64,000 nucleotides of DNA from Bradyrhizobium diazoefficiens. Lineage in GTDB: Bacteria > Pseudomonadota > Alphaproteobacteria > Rhizobiales > Xanthobacteraceae. The position numbers were made by a program, and so were the translations under genes. Under the pieces are notes generated by a model. It worked only from the letters and a program-made list of their open reading frames with translations, made no database searches and was not told where the DNA came from. Numbering within the stretch: the first letter of the stretch is position 1; each line of letters begins with the position of its first letter. This document shows, one piece after another, positions 53,242 through 61,467 of this stretch. The stretch spans positions 6,324,001 to 6,388,000 of the forward strand of contig NZ_CP067101.1 of the NCBI RefSeq assembly GCF_016616425.1, written 5' to 3'.

Positions 53242-54174
53242 TTACGCGCCGCCGAACTTCCAGACGGGAATGCCGAGCTTCCTGGCTTTGTCGGCAAGGT
53301 TGTCCTGTATCCCGGTGCCCGGAAAGTGCATGAGACCGATCGGCAGCATAGCAAGCATGGCGTCGTTGCGCTTGAACGGAGCTGCCTTGCCGTGCTTCGT
53401 CCAGTCCGGCTTGAAGGCGACCTGAGGAACCTTGCGGTTAGCAGCCCATTTGGCGGCGATCAGCTCGGCGCCCTTCGGCGAGCCACCGTGCAGCAGCACC
53501 ATGTCCGGGTGCTTGGCATGGGCCTTGTCGAGGCGGCCCCAGATCAGGGAGACGTCGTTACAATCGAGCCCACCGGTGAGCGCGATCTTGGGTCCCGCCG
53601 GCAGCAACGCCTCGGTGTCCGCGCGACGTTTGGCGGCCAGGAAATCGCGGCTGTCGATCATCGCAGAGGTGAGCGTGCGATGATTGACGAGTGACCCGGA
53701 ACGGGGGCGCCAGGGCGAGCCGGTATGAAGCTCGAATTGATCAATCGCCAGATCGCGGAACAGCTCCATGGCGTTGCGACGTTCGATCAATGTGACGCCT
53801 TCGGCGGTGAGCCTTTCCAGCTCCACGGATCGCACCTCCGATCCATTCTGCTCGCGCTGGCTCTTTTGCTGCGCTTTTTCGTTGTCGTCGAGTTCTCGCT
53901 CGATGCGACCCGTGGCGCGGTGGAAGAGATTGACGGTCGACCAGAGTAGATCTTCGAGGTCGGGTTCAAGCCGTGTGTCGCTCAGGCTCGCCACGAGCGC
54001 ATCAAAGATGTCGGCGATCGCGCCTGTGATGGCCTTGGCGTCCGGGAGCGGCCTTGGGTCAGGCTCGTCGTGAAAGGGGCGATGGCCATAGAGCTGAAGC
54101 TCACTCAGGATATGATCGGTCGGCGATGAGCCGTGCGGCGGTTCGAACTGGTTGTCGTCGTGTTCGGTCGTCAT
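53242..54174 (-). CDS. DUF2493 domain protein (putative nucleotide-binding)
   Basis: 310 residues from ATG 54174. The C-terminal third is the DUF2493/YspA-like SLOG-type domain: KIALTGGLDCNDVSLIWGRL, PDMVLLHGGSPKGAELIAAK, WAANRKVPQVAFKPDW, MHFPGTGIQDNLADKARKLG. The N-terminal two thirds are helical with a charged stretch (DDNEKAQQKSQREQNGSEVR). SLOG-like domains bind nucleotides or their derivatives. Common on ICEs and plasmids; role unknown. Preceded by a two-tier hairpin leader. Confidence 0.88.
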   Translation of the reverse strand: MTTEHDDNQFEPPHGSSPTDHILSELQLYGHRPFHDEPDPRPLPDAKAITGAIADIFDALVASLSDTRLEPDLEDLLWSTVNLFHRATGRIERELDDNEKAQQKSQREQNGSEVRSVELERLTAEGVTLIERRNAMELFRDLAIDQFELHTGSPWRPRSGSLVNHRTLTSAMIDSRDFLAAKRRADTEALLPAGPKIALTGGLDCNDVSLIWGRLDKAHAKHPDMVLLHGGSPKGAELIAAKWAANRKVPQVAFKPDWTKHGKAAPFKRNDAMLAMLPIGLMHFPGTGIQDNLADKARKLGIPVWKFGGA

Positions 54175-54333
54175 GGCTTGGGGTCCTTTGCCGTTCGGCC
54201 GCGCCCATCGCGGCCTTCGTGGCGATCACCAGACGGCGGGCGGAACGGACCAGCACCCGGAGCGATCAATCCGCCGAAGCCCGTGAGGGCGCAGGTGGAA
54301 GCGCAGGGCCGCAGCGAAGCGGAGGATGGCGGA

Positions 54334-54395
54334 GGTGCGGCTATTTTGTTTCGCGATGCAAAGGCGCATGAGCGCCGGCGGAAAATAGCCGCACC
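54334..54395 (-). promoter_or_regulatory. Two-tier hairpin in the DUF2493 leader
   Basis: GGTGCGGCTATTTT (54334-54347) pairs perfectly with AAAATAGCCGCACC (54382-54395). Inside lies GGCGC-ATGA-GCGCC (54363-54376). The flank GGGCCGCAGCGAAGCGGAGG closely resembles that beside the DUF736 hairpins (GGGCCGCAGCGCAGCGGAGG), although the arm sequences differ. Confidence 0.62.
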
Positions 54396-54599
54396 GCAGC
54401 CATTGCCGGGCCGGGCCGCTTGCCGTCCGATCGCCCTCTAGAAGGCCGTGGGCGCGGCCCTGTCTAGCAAAGGCAGCCCACGCAATGACCAGTCATGACG
54501 ATCGCAAATTGAAATTGCCTGGGACGATCCCATAGCGATCCTCGGACGCGCTAGAAACCGGGCGATATCCTCGGGCACGAGCTGTGCGCGCAAGGCTGA

Positions 54600-54878
54600 G
54601 TTGGATTCGACCAGCTGGAGATGACTTTGACGCAGCCGAGTGTCGTAAGCCGCTCTTCGGCAGCAGCAATGAGCGCCTGCCCTATCGCTTTTCCGGTGAC
54701 ACTGCAGGAGCGACCCAAAAGATCCCGCCTCGATGTCCATCGTGTCCAGCCCTGACGGAATCAGCGACCAGATTTCCTTCGAGTCCAGCGACATGAGAGC
54801 CGGCTGGACGCGGGTCTTGTGCGGGGTATCTGCGGGAGCGACATTCCAAGTCTTGTCATCAGGAATGCGTTTTTCCAT
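54600..54878 (-). pseudogene. GNAT acetyltransferase fragment, frameshifted
   Basis: From ATG 54878: MEKRIPDDKTWNVAPADTPH, PALMSLDSKEIWSLIPSGLD. After a frame change comes GKAIGQALIAAAEERLTTLG CVKV-like sequence, matching GNAT motif A (acetyl-CoA pyrophosphate loop). Too short and frameshifted to be active. Confidence 0.5.
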
Positions 54879-54977
54879 AGCGCGCCAACTGCGGCAAAAT
54901 GCGCACTTGGATCTCACACGACAGCCGCATTCGGTTCTCCATGGTCTTGATCCGTTCACGAAGGGTGCAAGTGCACA

Positions 54978-55295
54978 CTATTGCGAAAAGACCTTCACGC
55001 CGACCAGACCGACAACAACCAACATGACAGAACAGAGGCGAGCAAGATTTGCGCTCTCTCCGAAAAACGCAATGCCGACCATCGCTGTCCCCACGGTCGC
55101 AATTCCGGCGAAGGCTGCGTAAACCGTCGAAGCGGGCAAGCACTTCACGGATTCACCCAACAGAAGAAAAATAGGAAGAGCGAAGACGACGCCCGATAAA
55201 ACTGTTGTCCATTTCGAAAGCCCGACCGAGCGCTTCAAAACGAAGGGCCATGCGATCTCGAACACGTCTGCCAGAAGTATGTATAGCCACGCCAT
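54978..55295 (-). CDS. SMR-family small multidrug/guanidinium exporter
   Basis: 105 residues, four membrane helices: MAWLYILLADVFEIAWPFVL (the membrane Glu14 is the essential proton/substrate-coupling residue), LSGVVFALPIFLLLGESVKC, ASTVYAAFAGIATVGTAMVG, LCSVMLVVVGLVGVKVFSQ. LKRSVGLSKWTTVL and the helix-1 W resemble the SugE/Gdx subgroup, which exports guanidinium or quaternary amines. GAAAGGGGT precedes the ATG. No partner SMR gene is visible, so it may homodimerise. I see no guanidine riboswitch. Confidence 0.88.
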   Translation of the reverse strand: MAWLYILLADVFEIAWPFVLKRSVGLSKWTTVLSGVVFALPIFLLLGESVKCLPASTVYAAFAGIATVGTAMVGIAFFGESANLARLCSVMLVVVGLVGVKVFSQ

Positions 55296-55557
55296 CAGAT
55301 ACCCCTTTCATCAGGCGTCGCGTAGCACAAGCCGCATGTCGATTACGACCATCAACTGATCTGCCTTGGTCAAAGGTGACCTACCAAATCCGGTAGCCGC
55401 GGTCGCTGCACCTCAGATCGCTGCCAAGTGCGCCGCGCATCTGGGCAGAGGTGGGCAAGGCCCGCTGTAGCGCCCTTCCAAACCCGAGTGCGTCCGCAAC
55501 ATGATCGACAGCACAACATGATCTGCCCCATTACCGGCGGCACCGCGGGTCGATCGG
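55296..55557. other. Gap upstream of the SMR gene
   Basis: About 260 bp between the SMR gene and the Toprim stop. No gene or riboswitch recognised; the SMR promoter should be here. Confidence 0.4.
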
Positions 55558-56610
55558 TCAAACCGCCCCGGCATCGGCGAACACCATAAAGCGAACGAGA
55601 TCCTGCGGCGCGAGTTGGATGCGCAGTACCGCCCGCAGGGCACTGAAGCCGAAGGCATGCAGGTCCTCGTTGAAGTCGCCCGTCCGCGGAGACAGGACGA
55701 GCGCCTCGATGCCTGCTGCTTCGGCGCATTGGGTCAATGCCGCGACCGCCGTGTCACCCGCGGCATCGGCGTCGCGGGCGATGTAGAGCCGACGCAGCGT
55801 CGGCGGAAGCAGAAGGGCGGCCAGGTGGTTGGCCGAGAGCGCGGCGGCCATCGGCATGGCAGGCAGCGCACAGCGCAGCGACAGCATCGTCTCGATGCCC
55901 TCGCCGGCAGCGAGGACGTCGTCGGCCGCGCCAAAGCGCACGGCATGGCCGAGAAGACCGCCCATGGCCCGTCGCGGCGTGTCGACCGGCGCCTTGCCAG
56001 AGCCGTCCGGCGCGAGCCAGGTGCGATGTGCGCCGGTGATGCGACCGGCAAGATCGGTCACGGCGGCGATCATCGCCGGCCAGGTCTCAGTCGGCGAGCC
56101 GTCGTCCGGGCGATAGTAGCTGCGGGGATGAAACCGCAGCGCGCCCGCATCGTGGACCGACTTGATGCCGCGATTGCCGAGGTAGGTCTCGACCAGCGTC
56201 CAGCGGATCGGCTGCGACATGGCGAAGAGCCGCCGTGCCGCTTCAGCCGATCCGGCGGGGGCGGGTGTGCGAACGGACTTTGGGCTGCGGCGCGGTTCGG
56301 CGCGCGGCAGGCTCAGAAAGCGTCGTGCTTCGCCTGTGACATCGCGAAAATCGACGAAACCGCAGCTCTCGCGGATCACGTCGAGGAGATCGCCATGTTC
56401 GCCCGAGGCAGCATCTTGCCAATGCCCGGCGGCGCCGGGACCGCACTCCGGTCCGCTGAGCCGGACGAACATCGACCGGCCCGGCGTATTGAAGACGTCG
56501 CCGACGATCCAATAGCGGCCTTGGCGCCGTCCATTGGACAGGTAATGGCGGCAGACCGCCTCGGCATCACGGGCGAGCCGGCGCGCCAGTTCAGAAGCGT
56601 CGCGGGACAT
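55558..56610 (-). CDS. Toprim-domain primase-like protein (DUF7146 type)
   Basis: 350 residues from ATG 56610. N-terminal domain: ASELARRLARDAEAVCRHYL, YWIVGDVFNTPGRSMFVRLS, GEHGDLLDVIRESCGF. Centre: YLGNRGIKSVHDAGALRFHP and AAVTDLAGRITGAHRTWLAP. C-terminal Toprim domain with VLAAGEGIETMLSL (catalytic Glu) and LRRLYIARDADAAGDTA (D-x-D). Such proteins are primase/topoisomerase-like factors of ICEs and plasmids. Its ATG overlaps the stop of a truncated copy of its own 5' end. Confidence 0.9.
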   Translation of the reverse strand: MSRDASELARRLARDAEAVCRHYLSNGRRQGRYWIVGDVFNTPGRSMFVRLSGPECGPGAAGHWQDAASGEHGDLLDVIRESCGFVDFRDVTGEARRFLSLPRAEPRRSPKSVRTPAPAGSAEAARRLFAMSQPIRWTLVETYLGNRGIKSVHDAGALRFHPRSYYRPDDGSPTETWPAMIAAVTDLAGRITGAHRTWLAPDGSGKAPVDTPRRAMGGLLGHAVRFGAADDVLAAGEGIETMLSLRCALPAMPMAAALSANHLAALLLPPTLRRLYIARDADAAGDTAVAALTQCAEAAGIEALVLSPRTGDFNEDLHAFGFSALRAVLRIQLAPQDLVRFMVFADAGAV

Positions 56611-56909
56611 CACGCAACCTCCCGCACTGCGCCGGCACTCCCTTGCGCAGAAGCTGCCAATCGACTCTGAAACAGCACGCAGGCGCAAACGCGCAACATC
56701 ATCCGCCGCGCACCCTGTTCGGTCCACTTTCCGGCCGGTCGCTTGCACCACTCGTGGAATCGTACGAACGAGGAGCGGCCTGGCGTGGTGTGGACATCGG
56801 CCGGCAGCCAGGGGCCTCCCTCGCTCTTGGGGTTGGAAAGAGAGTGGCGGCACACAGCCTCGGCCTCACGCGCGAGGCGGCATGCCGGTTCGAAAGCATC
56901 GCGCCGCAT
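56610..56909 (-). pseudogene. Truncated tandem copy of the Toprim gene 5' end
   Basis: 99 codons: MRRDAFEPACRLAREAEAVC, RHSLSNPKSEGGPWLPADVH, TTPGRSSFVRFHEWCKRPAG, KWTEQGA. This mirrors residues 1-65 of the downstream Toprim protein (ASELARRLARDAEAVC...NTPGRSMFVRLSG) with many substitutions. The rest is unrelated. The stop overlaps the Toprim ATG and the start overlaps the helicase stop, so the frame still bridges translation between them. Confidence 0.75.
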
Positions 56910-59900
56910 CAGGCGGCCTCGCGTTCGCAGATGCGCTCGAGCGGGTAGGCTTCGAGCACCTTGCCAAGCACGACGGCCCCGCTTGCATCGGTGGGCACGA
57001 ACATGCGCAGCTTCCAGGAGATGATCTCACTGAACAGTCCATAGGCCCGCAGGCGGTCGCGCATGGAGTCGCTAAAGTCAGCGAGCTCGATGCGATGCGC
57101 ACCCATGACGCGGACGCGCCGCAGTGTCAGGCCTTGCGCAAGCTCGACGAGCGCGCGGCCTTCGAGCAAGGCGGCGAAGACATCCTCGGGCCTGAGCGTC
57201 GGCCGCTCGCCCAACAGCGCGTTGGCGACCCAGGCGGACGAGACCTTCCGCCCAATGATCCGCTCGCCGGCGTCGGTCTGGAGGCGGTAGACGCGGGTCG
57301 ACTCGTTTGGCAGCCGCTTCCAGATCGGCAGGAGCAGTCCGGCGACGACGTGGATCGTGCTCTCGGTGAACTCCGGCACGTCTTTGAGCTCAGCTGTCCA
57401 GGCTGCACTGAATTGCTCACGGCCTGTCTCGATCCAATGGCTCTCGCCCATGGCCTTGGACGGGACAGTGTGGCTTTCCATCGGGCGGACCAATTTGACG
57501 CGCTGCTCGACGTCGCCATCGTCCAGCATCAAGCTCGGAGCCGGGACTTGCACCGCCGCGCGGCCGGAACGTTCGTTCACCAGCAGGACTGCGCGGCGAT
57601 CCGTCGGAAGGCCGAGGGCATCATCCAGAGTGAGCGGCCGGTTGCGCTCGCGCTGGACGATCGTGAGCAGCCGTGTCTCGGCGCCGGTCGCGGGATGGGT
57701 GTAGATGGTGCGCCGATGCGTGACCACGAAGCTTTCGGCGCGAAGGGTCTCCAGGCCCGCATCATAGATTCCGGACGTGATCGCGCCTTCTATCCGCGCC
57801 GTCAGCAGCTGCTCGAAGGCGGTGAACAGCACGTTTTGCAGCGCGATGGTGAGCGCCAGCAGACGGTTGAGGAAGGTCGTGATCGGCGGCAGGTCATCCC
57901 TGATGCCATTGGAATCGACGAGCTTCAGCCCGGTCGCATTCTCGAACATCTCAAGAGAGCAACCACCCACCTTGCCGCGAACCAGGAGCAGGTAGAGTTG
58001 GCGCAGAGCATCACGGCCGTAGATGCTTTCGAGATTGTCCTCGGGCCGAAACAGCCCCTGCCCTCCGGTCTGACGCTGACCGCGGGTGATGGCGCCGAGC
58101 GTATCGAGGCGGCGCGCAATCGTGCTGAGAAAGCGCTTCTCGGCCTTCACGTCGGTGGCAATGGGACGAAACAGCGGCGGCTGGGCCTGATTGGTCCTGT
58201 TGGTCCGGCCGAGCCCCTGGATGGCTGCATCGGCCTTCCAGCCGGGTTCGAGCAAATAGTGCACCCGCAGACGGCGGTTCCGCGCCGACAGCTCGGCGTG
58301 GTAGCTGCGGCCTGTGCCGCCGGCATCCGAGAAGACAAGGATGCGCTTGAGATCGTCCATGAAGGCCGCGGTTTCGGCGAGGTTCGCCGAACCGGCGCGG
58401 TTCTCGACGATCAGACGGTCGTGTTTGCGGATGATCCGGCGTGAGCGCCCGGTGACTTCGGCGACCCTGTCGGTGCCAAAGCGCTGGACGATCTGGTCGA
58501 GCGCGCCGGGCACGGGCGCAAGCGAAACAAGCTTCTCGATCAGCCGGTTGCGCCGCGCAACCGCGTCCCGGCTCTCCACCGGCTGACCATCACGGTACAC
58601 CGGCCGGGACGAGAGATTGCCTTCGCCGTCGGTGAAAGGCTCGTAAAGCTGGACCGGGAAGGAATGGGCGAGGTAGTCGAGCACGTATTCACGCGGCGTG
58701 ATGTCAACCTGGACATCCCCCCATTCCTCGGTCGGGATGTCCGCGAGCCGGCGCTCCATCAGCGCTTCGCCGGTCGACACGATCTGGATGACGGCGGCAT
58801 GCCCTTCCCTGAGATCGCGCTCGATCGCGCGGATCAAGGACGGCGTCTTCATCGACGTCAGCAAATGGCCGAAGAAGCGCTGCTTGGCGGACTCGAAGGC
58901 CGACCGGGCCGCCGACTTTGCCTGAGCGTTCAAGGTCCCGGTCTCGCCGGTGATGTTGGCGGCCCGCATCGCGGCATCGAGGTTGTTGTGAATGATGCTG
59001 AACGCGGCCGCATAGGCATCATAGATGCGGATCTGTTCGGGGGTGAGCTCATGCTCGATCAGTTCATATTCGACGCCTTCGTAGGAAAGAGAACGCGCCG
59101 CATACAGACCCAGCGCCTTGAGGTCGCGTGCCAGCACCTCCATCGCCGCGACGCCACCCGCCTCAATCGCCTCGACGAACTCGGCGCGCGTCGCGAACGG
59201 AAAGTCCTCGCCGCCCCACAAGCCGAGCCGCTGGGCATAAGCGAGATTGTGAACGGTCGTGGCGCCGGTCGCAGAAACGTAGACCACCCTGGCATTGGGC
59301 AAAGCGTGCTGCAGCCGCAGGCCTGCGCGCCCCTGCTGCGAAGCGGCTTGCTCGCCGCGCTCGCCCTTGCCGCCCACGGCGTTCTGCATGGCGTGGCTCT
59401 CGTCGAACACCACCACTCCGTCGAAATCGGAGCCCAACCATTCGACGATCTGCCGGACACGCGAAAGCTTTTCGCCGCGCTCATCGCTGCGCAGCGTAGC
59501 GTAGGTGGTAAACAGGATGCCTTCCGACAGCCGGATCGGCGTGCCCTGGCGGAAGCGTGAGAGCGGCGTGACGAGGAGCCGCTCCATGCCGAGCGCCGAC
59601 CAGTCGCGCTGCGCGTCCTCGATCAGCTTGTCGCTCTTGGAGATCCAGACCGCCCGGCGCCTACCCTTCAGCCAGTTGTCAAGGAGGATACCGGCGACCT
59701 GCCGGCCCTTGCCCGCGCCGGTGCCGTCGCCCAGAAACCAGCCGCGGCGGAAGCGGACGGCATCTGAAGCGTCGTCACGTGCAGCTGCCACAACGTCGAA
59801 GGTCGCATCGACCGTCCAGGCGGCTGCAAGGAAGGCCGAATGTGCTTCGCCGGCGTAGACCACGCTTTCGAGCTGGGCGTCCGACAACACGCCGTCTGCG

Positions 59901-61204
59901 ACAACGTTCTCTGGGAGATGGGGCCTGTACGACGGCTTCGGCGGCGCAACCGAGGCCATCGCGGCGGACTGCACCAGTTTGGTCGGATGCGGCTGCGATC
60001 CGTCAATGCGGATCGATTGCAGGGTGTAGTCCTCATAGAGGGCATCGGTCAGATGAGCTCCGTCCGGAGGGGTCCAGTCCACCGTCAGGTAGCTGAGCTC
60101 AACGCTTTGCGGATCATCGAGCCGCTGTCCGGGCGAGGGCCGCATGGCGAAGGCGCGAACGGGTCGCCGAACCGGCACGGTCGAGCTGACCGGAGCGAGC
60201 ACAGGTGGAGAAATCGGAAGCCGCGGCGGCACATGTTCGAGGACCCATGCCAGCAGCGTGGCTGCGTCCGGCGCCAGGCCCGGACATGCTGGAAAGACAT
60301 TTCTGTCAGGCGCGGGCTGCTTGTCGATGACGGTCAGCCGGGTATCGATCGCCGTCCCGTGCTTGGCAAACACCGCCCCTGCAATCGCTGCCGAAAATAT
60401 CACGCGGCCGCGCTCCTGGAGATGGATGAAGGCCTCGGTCCAGCCTGGATTATCGGGAGCGAGACTTGTGCCGGTGATCGCGACGAGGCGACCGCCGTCG
60501 CGAAGCCTGGCCAAGGCCGAGGAGAGATGGCGCAGGGCTGCGTCCGCCATCCGCCGCTCCACATTGGGCAGAGCCGAAAATGGCGGATTCATCAGCACAA
60601 CGCTCGGGGCAACAGCGGCCTCGAGATGATCGTCGATCTGCGCCGCGTCGTAGCGCGTGACGGTCACGTGTGGAAACAACAGGTCGAGCAGGCCGGCACG
60701 CGTTTCGGCGATCTCGTTCAGCGCAACTGTTCCGCCGGAGATCTCGGCGAGGATGGCGAGAAGGCCGGTGCCCGCGGAGGGCTCCAGCACGAGGTCTGTG
60801 CTACTAATGCCGGCGGCGGTGCAGGCGACAAAGCCGAGCGGGATCGGCGTCGAGAATTGCTGAAACGCCTCGCTTTCTTCGGATCTGCGCGTATGGGTTG
60901 GAAGCAGGCTTGCAACCTTGGCCAGCATCGCGAGCTGCGCTGCCGGCGATGCCGCCTTGGTCCGCATCGCCGAGCCATGCTTGCGCAGGAAAAGAACGGT
61001 TGCGGCTTCACAGGCCTCATAGGCGGCTTTCCAATGCCAGGCACCGACGGCATCCGAGCCGCCGACGGCGCCTTCCATCGCGGAACGCAAGACACTTGCT
61101 GCATCGATGCGCCGCCCCTGTTCGAGGTCGCAGAGGATAAGCCGCGCGGCTTGGGCGATGGAGGACGCAGCCGCGGCGGTCGCGGAGCAGGACAGATTGA
61201 TCAT
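56909..61204 (-). CDS. Strawberry-notch-like helicase with N-terminal DNA methylase domain
   Basis: 1431 residues. N-terminal adenine methylase-like domain: VLEPSAGTGLLAILAEISGG and VVLMNPPFSALPNVERR (NPPF about residue 205). Then a superfamily 2 ATPase: GWFLGDGTGAGKGRQVAGIL (Walker A, about residue 490), DGVVVFDESHAMQNAVG (DEAH-like, about 600), VVYVSATGATTVHNLAYAQR, and helicase motif VI-like AIQGLGRTNRTNQAQPPLF. This combination is the strawberry-notch methylase/helicase of alphaproteobacterial ICEs and plasmids; suggested roles are DNA maintenance or anti-restriction. It stops over the start of the Toprim-copy frame (TGATG). Confidence 0.93.
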   Translation of the reverse strand: MINLSCSATAAAASSIAQAARLILCDLEQGRRIDAASVLRSAMEGAVGGSDAVGAWHWKAAYEACEAATVLFLRKHGSAMRTKAASPAAQLAMLAKVASLLPTHTRRSEESEAFQQFSTPIPLGFVACTAAGISSTDLVLEPSAGTGLLAILAEISGGTVALNEIAETRAGLLDLLFPHVTVTRYDAAQIDDHLEAAVAPSVVLMNPPFSALPNVERRMADAALRHLSSALARLRDGGRLVAITGTSLAPDNPGWTEAFIHLQERGRVIFSAAIAGAVFAKHGTAIDTRLTVIDKQPAPDRNVFPACPGLAPDAATLLAWVLEHVPPRLPISPPVLAPVSSTVPVRRPVRAFAMRPSPGQRLDDPQSVELSYLTVDWTPPDGAHLTDALYEDYTLQSIRIDGSQPHPTKLVQSAAMASVAPPKPSYRPHLPENVVADGVLSDAQLESVVYAGEAHSAFLAAAWTVDATFDVVAAARDDASDAVRFRRGWFLGDGTGAGKGRQVAGILLDNWLKGRRRAVWISKSDKLIEDAQRDWSALGMERLLVTPLSRFRQGTPIRLSEGILFTTYATLRSDERGEKLSRVRQIVEWLGSDFDGVVVFDESHAMQNAVGGKGERGEQAASQQGRAGLRLQHALPNARVVYVSATGATTVHNLAYAQRLGLWGGEDFPFATRAEFVEAIEAGGVAAMEVLARDLKALGLYAARSLSYEGVEYELIEHELTPEQIRIYDAYAAAFSIIHNNLDAAMRAANITGETGTLNAQAKSAARSAFESAKQRFFGHLLTSMKTPSLIRAIERDLREGHAAVIQIVSTGEALMERRLADIPTEEWGDVQVDITPREYVLDYLAHSFPVQLYEPFTDGEGNLSSRPVYRDGQPVESRDAVARRNRLIEKLVSLAPVPGALDQIVQRFGTDRVAEVTGRSRRIIRKHDRLIVENRAGSANLAETAAFMDDLKRILVFSDAGGTGRSYHAELSARNRRLRVHYLLEPGWKADAAIQGLGRTNRTNQAQPPLFRPIATDVKAEKRFLSTIARRLDTLGAITRGQRQTGGQGLFRPEDNLESIYGRDALRQLYLLLVRGKVGGCSLEMFENATGLKLVDSNGIRDDLPPITTFLNRLLALTIALQNVLFTAFEQLLTARIEGAITSGIYDAGLETLRAESFVVTHRRTIYTHPATGAETRLLTIVQRERNRPLTLDDALGLPTDRRAVLLVNERSGRAAVQVPAPSLMLDDGDVEQRVKLVRPMESHTVPSKAMGESHWIETGREQFSAAWTAELKDVPEFTESTIHVVAGLLLPIWKRLPNESTRVYRLQTDAGERIIGRKVSSAWVANALLGERPTLRPEDVFAALLEGRALVELAQGLTLRRVRVMGAHRIELADFSDSMRDRLRAYGLFSEIISWKLRMFVPTDASGAVVLGKVLEAYPLERICEREAA

Positions 61205-61387
61205 GGGCGTTGAGCTTTCGAGGAGAGCGGGAAGGATCGGGCCGATGGGCGCTCTCTAAGGCCCGATCGGCTCAAACCTGTTCCGGCCGATCTCTCACTC
61301 TGCTCACCTCTTGCCTCCACCGCAGAAGGAGGACGCGGGCCACGCCGCGCGCAAGGCTCAGCGCGATGGAGCCGCATTCCAAAATGA

Positions 61388-61413
61388 GAAGCCCGGCGTG
61401 ATGGCCGGGCTTC
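61388..61413 (-). terminator. Hairpin terminator after the ParB-like gene
   Basis: GAAGCCCGG (61388-61396) pairs with CCGGGCTTC (61405-61413). On the minus strand it is followed by TCATTTT. It lies 55 bp downstream of the ParB-like stop and within the 260-bp gap before the helicase gene. Confidence 0.62.
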
Positions 61414-61467
61414 GCAAGCAAGTTCGAATGACGCGCATGGCGGGATGGCCGTGCTACGTCCGGACAT

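Noticed and set aside
55296..55420. Possible guanidine riboswitch upstream of the SMR exporter
   Set aside because: I could not find the paired ACGR-loop hairpins of the mini-ykkC type or another guanidine motif.
56882..58444. Long plus-strand ORFs opposite the helicase and the ParB-like gene
   Set aside because: They are antisense to well-supported minus-strand genes and match no family.
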